Shown here piece after piece: positions 11,859-23,847 of a DNA stretch of 64,000 nt (the first letter of the stretch is position 1; every line of letters starts with the position of its first letter). Location of the stretch: contig CM037596.1 in NCBI GenBank assembly GCA_021018995.1, forward strand, positions 86,373,184 to 86,437,183, in the 5' to 3' direction. The notes under the pieces were generated by a model. The model searched no databases. It saw nothing but the letters and a program-made list of their open reading frames with translations, and was not told the DNA's origin. The translations under genes were made by a program, and so were the position numbers. The DNA comes from Chloranthus sessilifolius (lineage: Eukaryota > Streptophyta > Magnoliopsida > Chloranthales > Chloranthaceae).

Positions 11859-13428
11859 TGTAGACACCCAAATTTGGCCTAAGGCCCGATCAAACTTACA
11901 CTTTGAGAAAGGCACACCCTCTGAGCTTCTGATAGAACTTTTCGAACCTTTAGAGCTTAACCCAAACCCTTAGAAGCCTATACCTGACCCTTAGGAGTCA
12001 ACCTTAACCTACCCCGCCCAAACCAATTTTTAAACCCTCCCGAGCAGTACTTTAAAAGAGGAATGTCATAGTTTTCACAGACCTCTGCTGGAGTAGAAAT
12101 ATATACCATCGGAAATAGGATGTTCCCAACTTTCCAACAAGCAAAGAATTGCCTCAATCTGAGCTACGTATCAAAAGTTATGGCGATTTGAAAATCGGGT
12201 AGAAATGCAAGATTTTGCCTAGCGTATGTATTACATACACTAGGCCATTTTTTGATAGGTTTTGGCCTAGCATATGTATTTCATATGCTAGACCAATTTT
12301 GGCAGGTTTTGGCCTAGCGTATGTATTACATACGCTAGGTAAAAATTTGATTTTTTGTGGACCTTACTACGGGTACTGAACCTCCAGGTCTCTCAGGAAC
12401 ACTGTTCCTATAACTAGCGTATGTAATACATACGCTAGGCTTAGGAATAGTGATTTTTAGATTTTTTGCTAGATTTCGAATTTGGGGTTTGACTTGTTGA
12501 CCACCCCATCCATTGGGGTTGGTTTTGATAGGACTATTGCACGCCCATTTGCCCTATTTGAAACCCTTTAGCTCTTTAAAGCCCCCCTTATCATCTACCA
12601 TTAAAACCCAATTCACACCTATCTAAGACCTAGAAAACCTAGAAAATCTTAGATCCCTATTACCTAATTACTAATCCAATTAAGCCCTTTAACCCTCCAC
12701 TAATCTACCCTTTCTCTATAAATAGAGCCCCCCCTCTTGATTAAGGGCTTGAAAATTTTCCAAGAGTGAGAAAAAGATTTAGAGATCCCCTTCTCCCCTT
12801 TGGTGCACCAACCCATACAAATTCAAGAATTCGAAACCATCCTTTAGACCCCATCTTCCATCAAAATCCTTTAGTCTAGGTAAAACCTACCCCCTAGCCT
12901 TCTTCCTCTACCCCTTAGCTATCAAGCCTTAGAGGTTAAAACCTATCTTCCAACCCCTTAAGCTATCGGAAGCTCATTGAAGTGCACCCACGCAAAGGTT
13001 CATAATTGTATTACAAGGGCCTGAGAGCTCCGGCTCTCCCCTCTATTCCTCTACCTTCTTTGTTTTTCCTCTATCCTTGAATATGCACCGTTATGCCGTC
13101 AATATTATGGTGATTGTGGGGGGTGTAAATAGGATCACAGTGCCTTCGGGCAAGAGGAAGTACTGGTTTATTTTTATTTTTGTCTTTTAGCCATATAAGT
13201 AGAGACCACTTACGACTGGGTTGATCGGGTTCTTAACACCTTCCCGATTGATAACCGAAGCCCTAAGAGCCTTTGGCGTAGACCAGAATCAGAGTCATAT
13301 TTTAACACTTCAGTGCTCACCATATTGATTTGGGTATCTCGAGACACCAAAAGCTCCAGGTGGCGACTCTAAATTTTCATCACGAGTGCATCGTCACGAC
13401 GGATTTAATCAAAATCCACGGTTGCACA
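11859..13428 (+). repeat. Element D 3' LTR (1570 bp)
   Basis: It starts TGTAGACACCCAAATTTGG and ends CACGGTTGCACA. The TATA box CTATAAATAG is at about 12716-12725, with transcription expected near 12750. The 3' part (13020-13428) is well conserved with the element E LTR, including GAGAGCTCCGGCTCTCCCCT and ACACCAAAAGCTCC. The U3 part carries four CCTAGCGTATG palindromes that E lacks. The base after the end is G (GTGGTTAACTG), not a primer site, which agrees with a 3' LTR. Confidence 0.85.
12217..12440. repeat. CCTAGCGTATG palindromes in element D LTR
   Basis: Four palindromes lie at 12217-12245, 12265-12293, 12312-12340 and 12412-12440. Each is GCCTAGC(G/A)TATGT, a central A/T, then the complement; most differ from a perfect palindrome by 0-2 bases. 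Spacing is about 48 bp between the first three and 100 bp to the fourth. They lie in U3, about 275-500 bp upstream of the TATA box. Confidence 0.9.
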
Positions 13429-15472
13429 GTGGTTAACTGCAGATTTGAAAATAAGAGAAGCTCTCTATTTATTTATTTTAAAATTTTTTATTTAATTTTA
13501 ATATTTAGTAATTTTCTAATGATTTGATGAGTAATAGGTCAGAAGAAGTTGTTGAAGGTGATCATCCTTGACAAGTGGAAGGAAGGTGCGAGCAAACACC
13601 ACTGAAGGTAGAGGCCGTAAAATTAATGAAAACAAATTACTCTCTAAGAAGAACAGGTAATTAAAAAAATTATTTTTTTAAAATTTTAATTGTTTTGATT
13701 TGAATCTTTGGGTTATTTGCTACTTTTTCTTGTTATTGATGTATAATTGATTCTAGGATTATATCTAACTAGATTTTACTTGGATGGGTCTTTTATGAGT
13801 GAGTCAATTAGGTATTTTTCCAGTATGGGTTTAATTTATAAAGGGTTCTTTAAATGTGTTTTTCTTTTCTTAGATTGGATGTTCTTTAAATGTGATTCTT
13901 TGCTTAGAGTTTGTATAGGTAAATATTCACTTATATTAGAGAAATAATTATCTAATAAAGAAGAAAAATAAACATGAGATTAACTTATTTTCAACGATAC
14001 AATCACCACACAAAATGGGAGAGTAATAAATGCCCGTGCAAAGGATTAGAAATAGAATAGTCTATGCAGTCTTGAGGGGGTTACTTGGGCATAAAGTCAG
14101 ACGGTCGGGTTCGGGTCTATGCAGTCTTGAGGTGGGTTACCTGGAACTCAAAGGTTTATACCTGGGGTGTGGGGTCACACGCAAATCTGGCTCCAAATCC
14201 AGGATTTGTCATGTAACCAAACAGGGGAAATGGTCGGGATCAACTTGTTGAAAGTGATTTCGTGTTCAACTAGATCTACTACGAATGGATAGAATTGAAA
14301 ATTGTGAAAGTCAGAGATTCTCTCACATCCAAATGGCCGCAAATTTAACTGAACACATACAATTTTTACAAGTTTATCATGAGATTATAACCGTATGGTG
14401 TAATTCAAAATTTTAAATTCTTTCCTTATACTTAGGATATCCTACACGGATTCCTGTGTGATAATATAGACTCATTAACGGCTAAGATCAATGATATATG
14501 CATGTAGAGAGTTGTGTAATTGTGTGCATGCAATGCCCCCATCAATTGTGATGGCAATACGTAATTGCCTTTCAATAAAGGTGAATTAATTAGAGGTTTA
14601 AGTGGTTCAAAAATCACAGACCTCCAATTTGAAGATACTTTGATATTCTATAGCTCTTGCTTGGAGGAGGCGATCAATGTAAAGCTGGTTCTTTCGTGAT
14701 TTGAAGTTGCATCAAGCCTAAAAGTTAATGTCTATAAATATGAGCTTCTTACTTAACGTGAATGGGGAATGGAGATTATTGAAATCAAGATGAAGGTGGT
14801 TCAGAATATCACTTTCCTCATTAGCTTCCATTCCTTTTGGTTCTTTCTTGAGTAGATTTTTATTTAGAAATTTATATGGTCTTTTGGTTTATTATTATGA
14901 GACAATAGATTGATGGCACAATATCTTGTAGTTTTTTTAGTACTAAGAGCTCCAGACAGTATAAATCAGGCTTGATTTCTAGGTAAGAATCAAAACTTTT
15001 TTTTTCAGTATGTTGTAGTTTTTTTTGGTGTTATGTATGGTAATACTTTTTTCTTAACGATTATATATGGTATTCTCCCTATTCTTATGCATTGTTTTGT
15101 TTTTGCTTAATATAGGGCACATTTTTTTGAATATGTTGTCATTTCTATTGCTATATGTTTGATTTGATTTGATTTGGAATAATACTTATTTTTGGGTTTG
15201 TTCATGTCCATAGGGATTCATTGATTTGGAATAATGCTTGACTTGAATAGGATTGCATTTTCATGCTTTAGATCAGATGGTTAGGGTGATCTAATATGGG
15301 CAATTTTTTGTAAGGGGTTTGGTGGGGGGGGGGGGTCCTGTAGGCTGTGCTGACTATTTGGCAGCTTCTTAATGTGTTTTTGGTCAATCCAAGTTATCTA
15401 AGTGAATTTATTTATTTTGGTTCACATTCCTCATTTGGTTCTGACTAAATTTTTTTATATTTTTTTTTGTAG
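13429..15472. other. Unassigned DNA between element D and ABCG exon
   Basis: No coding region was recognised. It may be intron of the ABCG gene, since a splice acceptor closes it at 15471-15472. It holds a direct duplication of about 28 bp (GTCTATGCAGTCTTGAGG...) at 14060 and 14115, and a run of 12 G at 15324-15335. Upstream ABCG exons (the ATP-binding domain) were looked for and not found. Confidence 0.5.
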
Positions 15473-15757
15473 GTAGGGTTGTTATTTTTCATTTCAGTGT
15501 TTTGGGCCTTCTTCCCGGTATTTACTTCCATTTTCACATTCCCTCAAGAAAGAGTGATGCTTGTGAAGGAGAGATCGGTGGATATATACAAACTGAGTGC
15601 ATATTTCATGGCTAAAAACATGAGTGATCTCCCCTTAGATCTCCCCTTGCCTGTACTTTTCTTGTTGATTGTTTATGTCATGGTCAGCTTGAAACTCCGC
15701 TTTTCGGCCCTCTTCCTAACCTAGCTCACTGTCTTTCTAAGCATTGTGGCTGCTCTG
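15473..15757 (+). pseudogene. ABCG half-transporter exon (membrane domain), broken
   Basis: This exon-like stretch is flanked by TTTTTTGTAG and CTG|GTGCAA splice signals. It encodes [19 protein letters not shown], then [20 protein letters not shown] and [20 protein letters not shown]. The FPQER-x-ML-x-KERS signature belongs to the ABC2-type membrane domain of plant ABCG half-size transporters, which export lipids, hormones or wax/pollen-wall precursors across the plasma membrane. After FLT an in-frame TAG (15722-15724) replaces the residue expected before LTVFLSIVAA, so the gene is broken. The exon ends in phase 0 and joins 27453. The exact paralogue (ABCG22- or ABCG26-like) cannot be decided. 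Confidence 0.8.
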
Positions 15758-15877
15758 GTGCAAATTAATTGGCTTCTGTCATAATTATAGTCTCTGTAAA
15801 AGTATTAGTAGTTAACTCTTTTTATCGTTCCTCGATGCGAATCCATTGGCAATAAAACACTGGTCCTACCTTATGGC

Positions 15878-15960
15878 CACTACGTCAAAATGGGAAAAAA
15901 ACTACTGTAGCAGCATAAAATAAACCACTATTAAAAAAAGTGGTGCAGTATACCACTACC
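15878..15960 (+). repeat. CACTA left terminal and subterminal repeats
   Basis: CACTACGTC terminal repeat followed by AAACTACTGTAG, AAACCACTATT, AAGTGGTGCAG and TACCACTACC. These are short subterminal motifs in both orientations, of the type bound by CACTA transposition proteins. They correspond to the AACCACT/AGTGGTT motifs at the right end. Confidence 0.75.
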
Positions 15961-18900
15961 TAAAATTGTCATTTTTTAAGTTAAATCAGTGGTTTAGTAA
16001 AGCATCCCCCTGTCACGTGCCATCATCCCATGCAAATCATCGGGCCCAACCCCCCCCCCCCCCCGGCCCTGCGCCCCGACTTCTCTTTTCACTCTTTATC
16101 AATGAACACAGAGACGCCTTTCTCACAACCCTTCATTTTTCTCTTCAAAACCCTACTCTCTCTTTCTTTCTCTCTCTCTCTCTCCCTCTCTCTCTCTCTC
16201 TCACTCGATCGATAAACCCTAACCTCTCTCTCTCTTGATCAACAAACCCTAGCCTCTCTCGTTTTCATGCTTGATACGTGGTCTCCAGGAGCTTGTTTTG
16301 GTTGGCAATCGAGATTTGGGAGGCTCGATTCCTCAATGGATCAGAGATCTGTGTTGAAGAATCCATCTCCCTATTCCAAACCCTAGTTAGAGATTTAAAT
16401 TGCAGAATCTCAAAGGAGATCTGTGTTGAAGGTTGGAGATGACACCATTGAAGCAGAGATCTGCGTTGAAGCAATTTCTCAATCTCCGTTCAGATCACCC
16501 TCCCAGCTGATCAGATTCAAATTGGCTTAAAAAATTATACCCTAACTCTCAAGATTCAGGTCATCTCTCTCCTCCTCAAACCCTAACTCTCCAGATTCAG
16601 ATTCTTCTAGAATCTAGACACTTACTGATCCTTCTTCGATAGCCTGAAAGTTCTTCAGCATGTTATAATCTCTATTCCCCAATCGCTTCATTTCTTCACC
16701 ATTTTATAATCTCTATTCCCCAATCACTTCGTAAACGATGATAGCCGTTCAATTCAATCGACTAAAAGAATCCTCTCTGCCAGTTCAAGCCATGCGATCG
16801 ATCCAACAGAGTAAGTAAGCATGTGTTTCATTTTTATTTTGTCCTTCTTTGCTGTTGGATTAGTGTAGAAATAGAAAAATTACAAAAATCATATGGAGTT
16901 GGAGTTTTTTCTATAGAATGTGATATGAAAATGTTTGTTAAAAAGGCACATGCCTTGTTCGTTTGCTCGGAATCCTCGTCCTATACTCGGAGACCACCCA
17001 GATTCCGAGTTTTGCTTCAGTGGGAGTGGGACCCACCCGAAATCACTGATTTTCTGAGTCCCAAACAGTTTTCATTTTCAACCATCTCTTCCATCTGTCT
17101 AGTTCTTCTTCTGAGATCTCAAAATCAACCATGCTCCTTGGCTTCTCCATCTCTCTGCGACCCTCCGATACATGTTTTACTTGCTCTTATGTTGGTGTCT
17201 TTGTGTTGTAAATTGCGCACTTCTTATAAATATGTTTAGCTACTACTTTTTCTGCATTTAATTTCCATTAATTCTGCTCAAAGTAGTTTCATGTCATAAA
17301 AATTACTGTTATTATAAATATTTATTGATTTTATTCAAACCTTGTGGTAATAAACTCCTAGTGAATCGGGGTCGGACTAACTGCAAACCTGACATCAAAC
17401 TGAGCAAACTAGCGATCCTGACTTCAAACTGCGCAAACTAGCGAACCTGGTAGCGTTAGTTGAAACCATTGTTTAACAGGGGTGTTGAGTTAATGTTAAT
17501 TTTTAGAGGGAAATACTTTTATAATTTTGATTTGAGACATCTTATGCAATATGTAAGTAGGAACAATGCATCTTAAATTTCTGGTTGATTTAAATCCTCA
17601 ACTAGTTTTCTAAACACTTTTCTGAGGGTCTTTTATATTATACTTCTTGTAAATTGCTCACCGGAATGCTATATATTCATCCCCCTTTTGTCGTAGTCCT
17701 TAAGAATTCTCTGTTTATGGGGTTGGGACTGTAGCTTAACTAGAAGTTTAATAATGTTACAAGCTTGAGATCGCCGGTTCAATACCAGTTTGCCCATCAA
17801 TAAAATATAATAAAGAATGGTTTGTTTATGTATTGATCTCATGGATAAAAATTTCAGCTGAAATGTTTCGATTTCGGTCCCCACCGAAACGAAACTTTGA
17901 ACCAAAATTTTGGTCAAAAAAGTAGGGAGGGGAAATTTTCTGCCGAAATTTCGGTTCACATATTCTGTTTCGGTCATTGATATTAGAGGAAATACATTAA
18001 ATATCAGTCAAATCACCAATTTGTTTTGGATTTCTGATCAAGCTAAGCTATGAACTGACCCAATTTTTGTCGGCTAGTTAGCAGGTAATGCATTTTTAAT
18101 AGAATTATTTTTCCATTGTTCATTTTTTCTGCACAGCTCTGACTTTTATCTCCTTATAAACATCACCTATTGGCGACATTGGAGGGAGGTGTCTATGGAA
18201 GCAAAGCAGAGGAGATTGTTGGTGATTGGGTGAGTCTAGTGAGGAATCGAGCTATCACAGAGCAAGCGCTCTCCCTACTTCAATCTTACGTATTTTCTAT
18301 TAGTCTTACTTGATTTATAGCATGCATATAACATTTTGATATCAGAATTTTGCCATCTCCATAAAATTCTTGTGTGCTCAGTTCATATTTGGGCCAGTGG
18401 GGATTTTTTTTTTTTGAGGTTATAAATTGTGTGCTCAGCAGTTGACTTCTTTGAAAAAAGGATGTAAAGACAAGTCCATCTATACCTAGGATATCTATTG
18501 CAAGACAGAGAGCAAATCATTCATATTTGCACATTTATGAGTGTAAATACGAACACAAAGCAGGAGAGTCTTTGTAAGCTGGGATTTCACCAAATTATAC
18601 TTGAACACAAAGCAGCACATGTGCACGCACATATGGAATTCTAAGACACAAAATCATAAAACTTAATACTCCATTGAAGATATCACAATGAGAGATAATG
18701 CTTCTAGTATCCTAGAAGAAAGTTAGATTCAAGTAATATCTTTACAATATATATATAAATAGGGCGAATTATCGCTCTTGCTATTTCTATTAGTAGTTTT
18801 GATTGCTGTTCTTGTCCTAATAAATGTTTCATAAACATAGTCCATTGCAGGCTTTTCGTCATTGTCAACATGTTGAAATACCTTTACAATAGACTCAAAA

Positions 18901-21900
18901 AATACGCTTAGCGCCAACTCAGTAAGGGACTATTGTTACCTTTCATCATCTACAATCGACCACGCATCTTTATCACAGATTCACAATGCTGCAAAGACCA
19001 TCCATTTTTTTGTTCAATTGTCTCACTATTATTTTGCTTAAAGCACTCGTAAAATGAATGGTGATTGATCAAAATGGTTGCTAGTACTTTTGTTGCTTGC
19101 TAACACTAGATCTTAGTGAAATTGGTCTCAAAAGTATGTAGAAATAATAATCTAATGGTTAAAAATAGGTTAGTTTGAGATTACATTATCTGAAATGATA
19201 AGTTGAAATTGATGTGTTGTAAAAACTTGATTTGATCGGATGGCTCTAAGTGGCTAGATAGAATGGTATTGATATAAGGCTAGAAATTAGCATTATTGCG
19301 AATAGGATAGTTGTACGGCAATCCTACCGATAGATCGATAAAATTATCATTTGGGCTGAGTTGGTAGAGCGAGAGAATGAATTAGCTTAGGTTAGGAACC
19401 CTACAAGCTTTTTTATTACCCGAAAGACAAGTATACCCTTTAAACTCACAAATCAGTTCCTTTGCATTTGTTATAGGATAATGCAGCATCTTAGTATTAA
19501 CCCAGTAATTTGATATTTTGTGCTTTTTATTATCTTAATAGAGGTTCCAAATATAGTGGCATGTGCCTTTTTATTTGGGACAATAAGTGTGTTTATTGAT
19601 GATATGATAAACCTTTTTGTTTGCATTATGTGATTTTACTTTCTCATTTTTCTTGGTACTTTGTTTTGTTCCAAGAATGAAGTTCATAAAATTCTGGACC
19701 CTTACACCACCTCTTTCTGTTACTCTTGATTTCAATTTATAAATACCATATTGCTCAAATAAAGTGAATACATGAAAAACATCGATATGCTGGCCAGGGT
19801 TTAGCAGTATGACAATGAAATTGAACTGGTTGGAAGTTTTTTTAATGTTGGCCATAGTTAGGGGTCTTTAGGGGCCGGGCTCGGTTTGGCCCGAGCCTTA
19901 AATGGGCCAATTATAATTGAGCCTCTTGGAGCTAGCCCATACCGACTACATAAATCGGCAAGGCGGCCCAAAAATATGAATCGTGCCTACTTATCAGAGT
20001 CATAGCCGACCCGATAGTTTCTACATGAAACAATTCATTTAATCGAGTCGGGCCGTGTCTGGGCCAGGATTAAACGAGCTAACTTTTAATAAGGCTTTTA
20101 GAATTAGCACATACCTGGTCCGGCTTACTAATTGGGCCAGGCCAGCCCATCTACAATTTCTTACATCTGATTGCATATATGCAATTAGCTTGGAAGGGAA
20201 ACTGCCTTCCAAAGATACTAAATAAGCATATTTCTTTATCTTTTTCCCATCCATAGACAAAATATTTCCTATTTCTTGCTCTTTCTAGAACTGTCTTCTG
20301 TCCTAGTAATCAAATTCTTAAGAAAAAGTCTTCTTGAAGTGCCCTGAATATCATGAAAATACGCAAGTAATGAATTTGACTATATTAATATGGTATTTAT
20401 GAAGGGATCGATTCTCCTCACCTTTGGCCTTAGATAAACCTCACTTTCTCACTTTTAAGCCTTATAGTGTGGCGCAGACCATGATTTTTACGTATTGTCC
20501 AAGTCACAGACCATCTTATGACCGTTGCATAGAACATAAAATATGCCGACGTAAAATACGTACTATCAAATCCTAGCACTTCAATATGATCCCTACATTC
20601 GATATGAACAAGGGTTCATTCTAACCTTCCCAGATTTAGTAGTTTGAACACTTGATGAGATTATTTTTTTTTGGCTGAGTGATTTCATATGTTGTTTAGC
20701 CACTTGGATAACTTGGATTGCCCACAAAAGTCCATCACATGGCCCAAAAAGTGGGACGGTGAGGGTTTTATCTTATGCCAAAGGTGAGCTTCCATTAATC
20801 CAATCATATCCCATTTTAGTAGTTATGTAGTTACTAATTAGTACATTCCCATTTTATATGTTGGCAATTATAGTTTAGACTTTGGTTGCTGTAGAGAAGG
20901 GGACATTTCTGTTATCTGCTAGAAGGATCAAGCACTGGTCTTTGGTCTTTGGTCTTTGGTTTCCAGCCCTTTCATCCACTGTTGCAGTCCATAATCCAGC
21001 CATTAAAACAACTTCAAAATTGCCCCATCGTGCACTGCATCATATATGATTATGGGGATTTAAACCAGATCAGGTCAGCTCAGCTCATTCGGGTCATGTA
21101 TGATTATTTTCAAATATATAAATTTCTTTTCATATATAGTAGTTTATTTTCACAATTAAAATCCAGTGATGTTGAGCCTCATTGCTGCGCTATGTTCTAT
21201 TACTGTTTCAGGAATGTGGAAAGTCACAAATCGGGGAATTACTTCAATAATCACATTCATTAATTGGGGTGGCGGATCAAATGCTTAAATCATTTCATTT
21301 GTGAATTCGGGAACCCGACATGTTTGGCTAATCACAAAAACTATGCTGGTTGGTCATTAGATACTGTTGTTCGCCTCCAATCACAAATGAGATGATTTTA
21401 GGTAGAACCTATTGCCACCATCATCATCATTACCTTGCTGAATCCATTTGGGTCAATTTTTTTACTTTTACGATCTCCTCCCAGTTTTATTTAGGGCTGA
21501 ACTCACACACTACCTCCTTCTGTATACTCAATAATGCTCATTAGTCTCCCCTTTCTATTTTACTTCCGAATGCTTGTATCACAGCAATTGTTCGTATATG
21601 AGCTGTTTTAGTCACCCGTGACGGCACTCTAGTCAATCTCCTTTGTCCAAATGGTCAGGCCTCCGGAGTCTCACATAATGGGCGTGCAAATCTGTAAAAG
21701 TTCACTTTTGACCATTAACTGATTTGGTGCTGAAAAAGATCAGCAGATTTATGGTTTTGGATTGGTCCGAGCAACATCGCACTTGGGGTCGTAACTTATA
21801 GCGTCTTTTGTTTTGCTATACTCAGATTCACATTAGCATATGCACATCTCGCCTTATATGTAGTCCGCTTTTTGTCACCTGTTTTCATTTCATTTGCAAA

Positions 21901-22121
21901 TTGTGCAAAACTGAATCAAATAACCTTGGTAAATATGTTGTTATCTTTGAGTGCCAAAACTGTTATTCTCCTAAATAGTTGTGGCTCTCAAGGGTTGACC
22001 TTTTGGACAAAAGCACATTGACCTATGTGCCGCTGCCGCCACTCAGGTCGGGCACCTTATACTATTCTTTCTTGTTACTCCAACCCTGCATTTGCATTAG
22101 CAGCATGGTTACCACTTACCA
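15961..22121. other. CACTA interior, left part
   Basis: No coding region recognised over about 6 kb. Contents include a C-run (16050-16064), a CT microsatellite (16155-16202) next to AAACCCTA-rich sequence resembling a plant 5' UTR, and a weak tRNA-like stretch at 17725-17790. GGGCC-rich low-complexity sequence lies at 19860-20160. The CT/AAACCCTA part could be the leader of a captured gene, but no matching exon was identified. Confidence 0.45.
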
Positions 22122-22277
22122 AGTCCTACTCCTTCAGTAAGAGAATATCAGATCTGAACATCATTTGCATTAGCTTCACTCATGCATTGTTATGGGAATT
22201 CCTGAACCAAATGTTCAGATCTGAACACCTTATACTGATGTTCAGATCTGATATTCTCTTACTGAAGGAGTAGGACT
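22122..22277. repeat. Perfect 42-bp inverted repeat (hairpin)
   Basis: Arm 22122-22163 (AGTCCTACTCCTTCAGTAAG...) is exactly the reverse complement of arm 22236-22277. The 72-base loop contains another palindrome, ATGTTCAGATCTGAACA, and a repeat of TTTGCATTAG, which also precedes the left arm at 22091. It lies inside the CACTA element. Confidence 0.95.
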
Positions 22278-23694
22278 GTAACTATATTCCTGTCTTGTTT
22301 GTGTTGGATATGGGAGATTAGCAATGAAAAAATGTCACGGAGCTCCAAGGATCAAGAAAGAAGGAACATTGATGAAGCCTGGAGGTATGGTGACCTAAAC
22401 AACAACAACAACACTGGCATTGTAGTTGTGACTTATGTTTAAAATAGGAGCCTATTGTGGCTTTGCACTTTGCCTGTGCCATTGGTATACAATATTTGTT
22501 ATTTCTCATTTTTCTTGGTACTCTGTTTTTTTCTTATAATGAAGTTCATAAAATTCTATAGTATTATGCAATTTTTAATCAATATATTTAAAGTAGATTA
22601 TTATTAAGATCCTGCACTTTTTGGCAGGCACTTTGGAGACTTTCTTACTTGTAGGATTGGTAGGCAGAATACTTAAATCTTGAGCTCGATGTTTTGTCTC
22701 TAGACAAGAATGTAAAGTTGCCGTGTAAAAGAGAACTCCGATCAATTGACTGAAGTTACCAAGAACACATACACTTACAATCCACAATGTTAGCTATCTT
22801 TTTGGGAGATAGGGCTTTGTAAGTTCTGATATTCCTTGGGTTCTGTTGGGTGTTATTGCTACTTGTGTTTTTAATAGCAGCCCCTTTGTAGCTTATTTTC
22901 CTCTTAATAGAAGTTGCTTTTTTTCATGATGAGGCGCATAGGTCATATGCTACTTAATCTGAGAAGGCATCGTTTGAAGAGAGATTCTGTCTCAATGATG
23001 TTCAGAAATCTTCTCGCATAGCTTTTTCAAAAAAAATCAAGCAACACAGTCAATTACTTGGTGAGTGTTATTGTTACTTGAAACCCAAAATGAACTGAAA
23101 ACCAAAATTTTCGGTGTCAGTTTTGGTTCGGTAAATCGTATCTACATCCCTAGCAATAGCATAGGGTGATTTGTTACTCTTCTGGACAAATAAAGATCAT
23201 AGATAAGTTGAATAAAATTTTAAATGCTTCCTTTCCATTTGGTTTGTTAAATTTTTATTTGATTATATATTTTAATTTATCATAATAATAATTATTATTA
23301 TTATTTCAGGCAAGACAGCATATTCAATGCCAAAGGATTTAGACTGTTGGTATGATGGGTGGTTCCCTTGGTTGGAGCTCTCAAATGTGACCGAGTGAGG
23401 TCACTGGACACCATCAACAGAGGCCTGGTCAGCCACCATTGAGGCCACAATCTCCATCAAATAACCATTGAGGACACCATCAGCAGAGTGTGGTCATTGA
23501 AGTTGTTGCTGCCATTGGATGGAGTTTATGAAGTTAACCACCATCTGATTAGTGATTGGCTTTGACTGTTGCCTCCCTAATGCTCAATTTGCTCATGAAA
23601 AGATATGTAGATGGAAGCTTCTTCTTTTTTTAATATTTAAAACAGGTAGGAATAAATTTTGTGTAGGTGAGTTGAAGTTTGTGTAGTCGAATGA

Positions 23695-23847
23695 GGGAAA
23701 TGGATCTGCGGTCTCTATTCAAAGGCTGTGAAAGACGAGATCTACAGATCCAATAGGCTTATCGGCAACGAAGAAGCCCTAAATCGCCACATGAATTTAT
23801 GCGAAAAACTCACTTCATCTTCTCCCCCGAATCCATTGAATCTTTAT
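23695..23847 (+). pseudogene. DUF1677-like gene fragment inside the CACTA element
   Basis: A 51-codon open stretch reads GKWICGLYSKAVKDEIYRSN, then RLIGNEEALNRHMNLCEKL and SSPPNP. It matches, from memory of the family, the plant DUF1677 signature G-K-W-V-C-G-L-C-S-x-A-V-K-x-E with EEAL-x-RHM. The function of DUF1677 is unknown. An in-frame TGA lies just upstream (23692-23694), and the second Cys of CGLC is Tyr here. It ends at TAT|GTAAGT, a possible donor site. Since it lies inside the CACTA boundaries, it is most simply a gene piece picked up by the transposon. A profile search with PF07911 would settle the family. Confidence 0.65.

Larger units (their letters stand above)
9827..13428 (+). 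mobile_element. Tat-type Ty3/gypsy element D, 3' part (partial)
   Basis: The plus-strand element keeps only a 3' untranslated region (9827-11844), a purine-rich tract and the 3' LTR (11859-13428). The LTR shares its first bases (TGTAGACACCCAAATT) and last bases (CACGGTTGCACA) with the 5' LTR of element E, which identifies the family group. Athila element B is inserted at its left edge. No coding domain is recognisable in the 2-kb UTR, which has A-rich and low-complexity stretches. Confidence 0.75.

Noticed and set aside
16823-17239. Plus-strand open frame of 138 codons in the CACTA interior
   Set aside because: No family resemblance, and it contains intron-like and promoter-like sequence. 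A captured exon cannot be shown.
19338-19395. GGGCTGAGTTGGTAGAGCGAG, resembling a tRNA box A
   Set aside because: No matching box B or cloverleaf follows, so a tRNA gene is not supported.
19855-20160. GGGCC/GGCCC-rich stretch resembling a MITE
   Set aside because: Inverted matches are short and scattered, and no terminal repeats or target duplication could be defined.
23315-23398. Short frame with DGWFPWLEL, reminiscent of plant rhomboid proteins
   Set aside because: Only about 24 codons, with no continuation on either side. Too weak to name.
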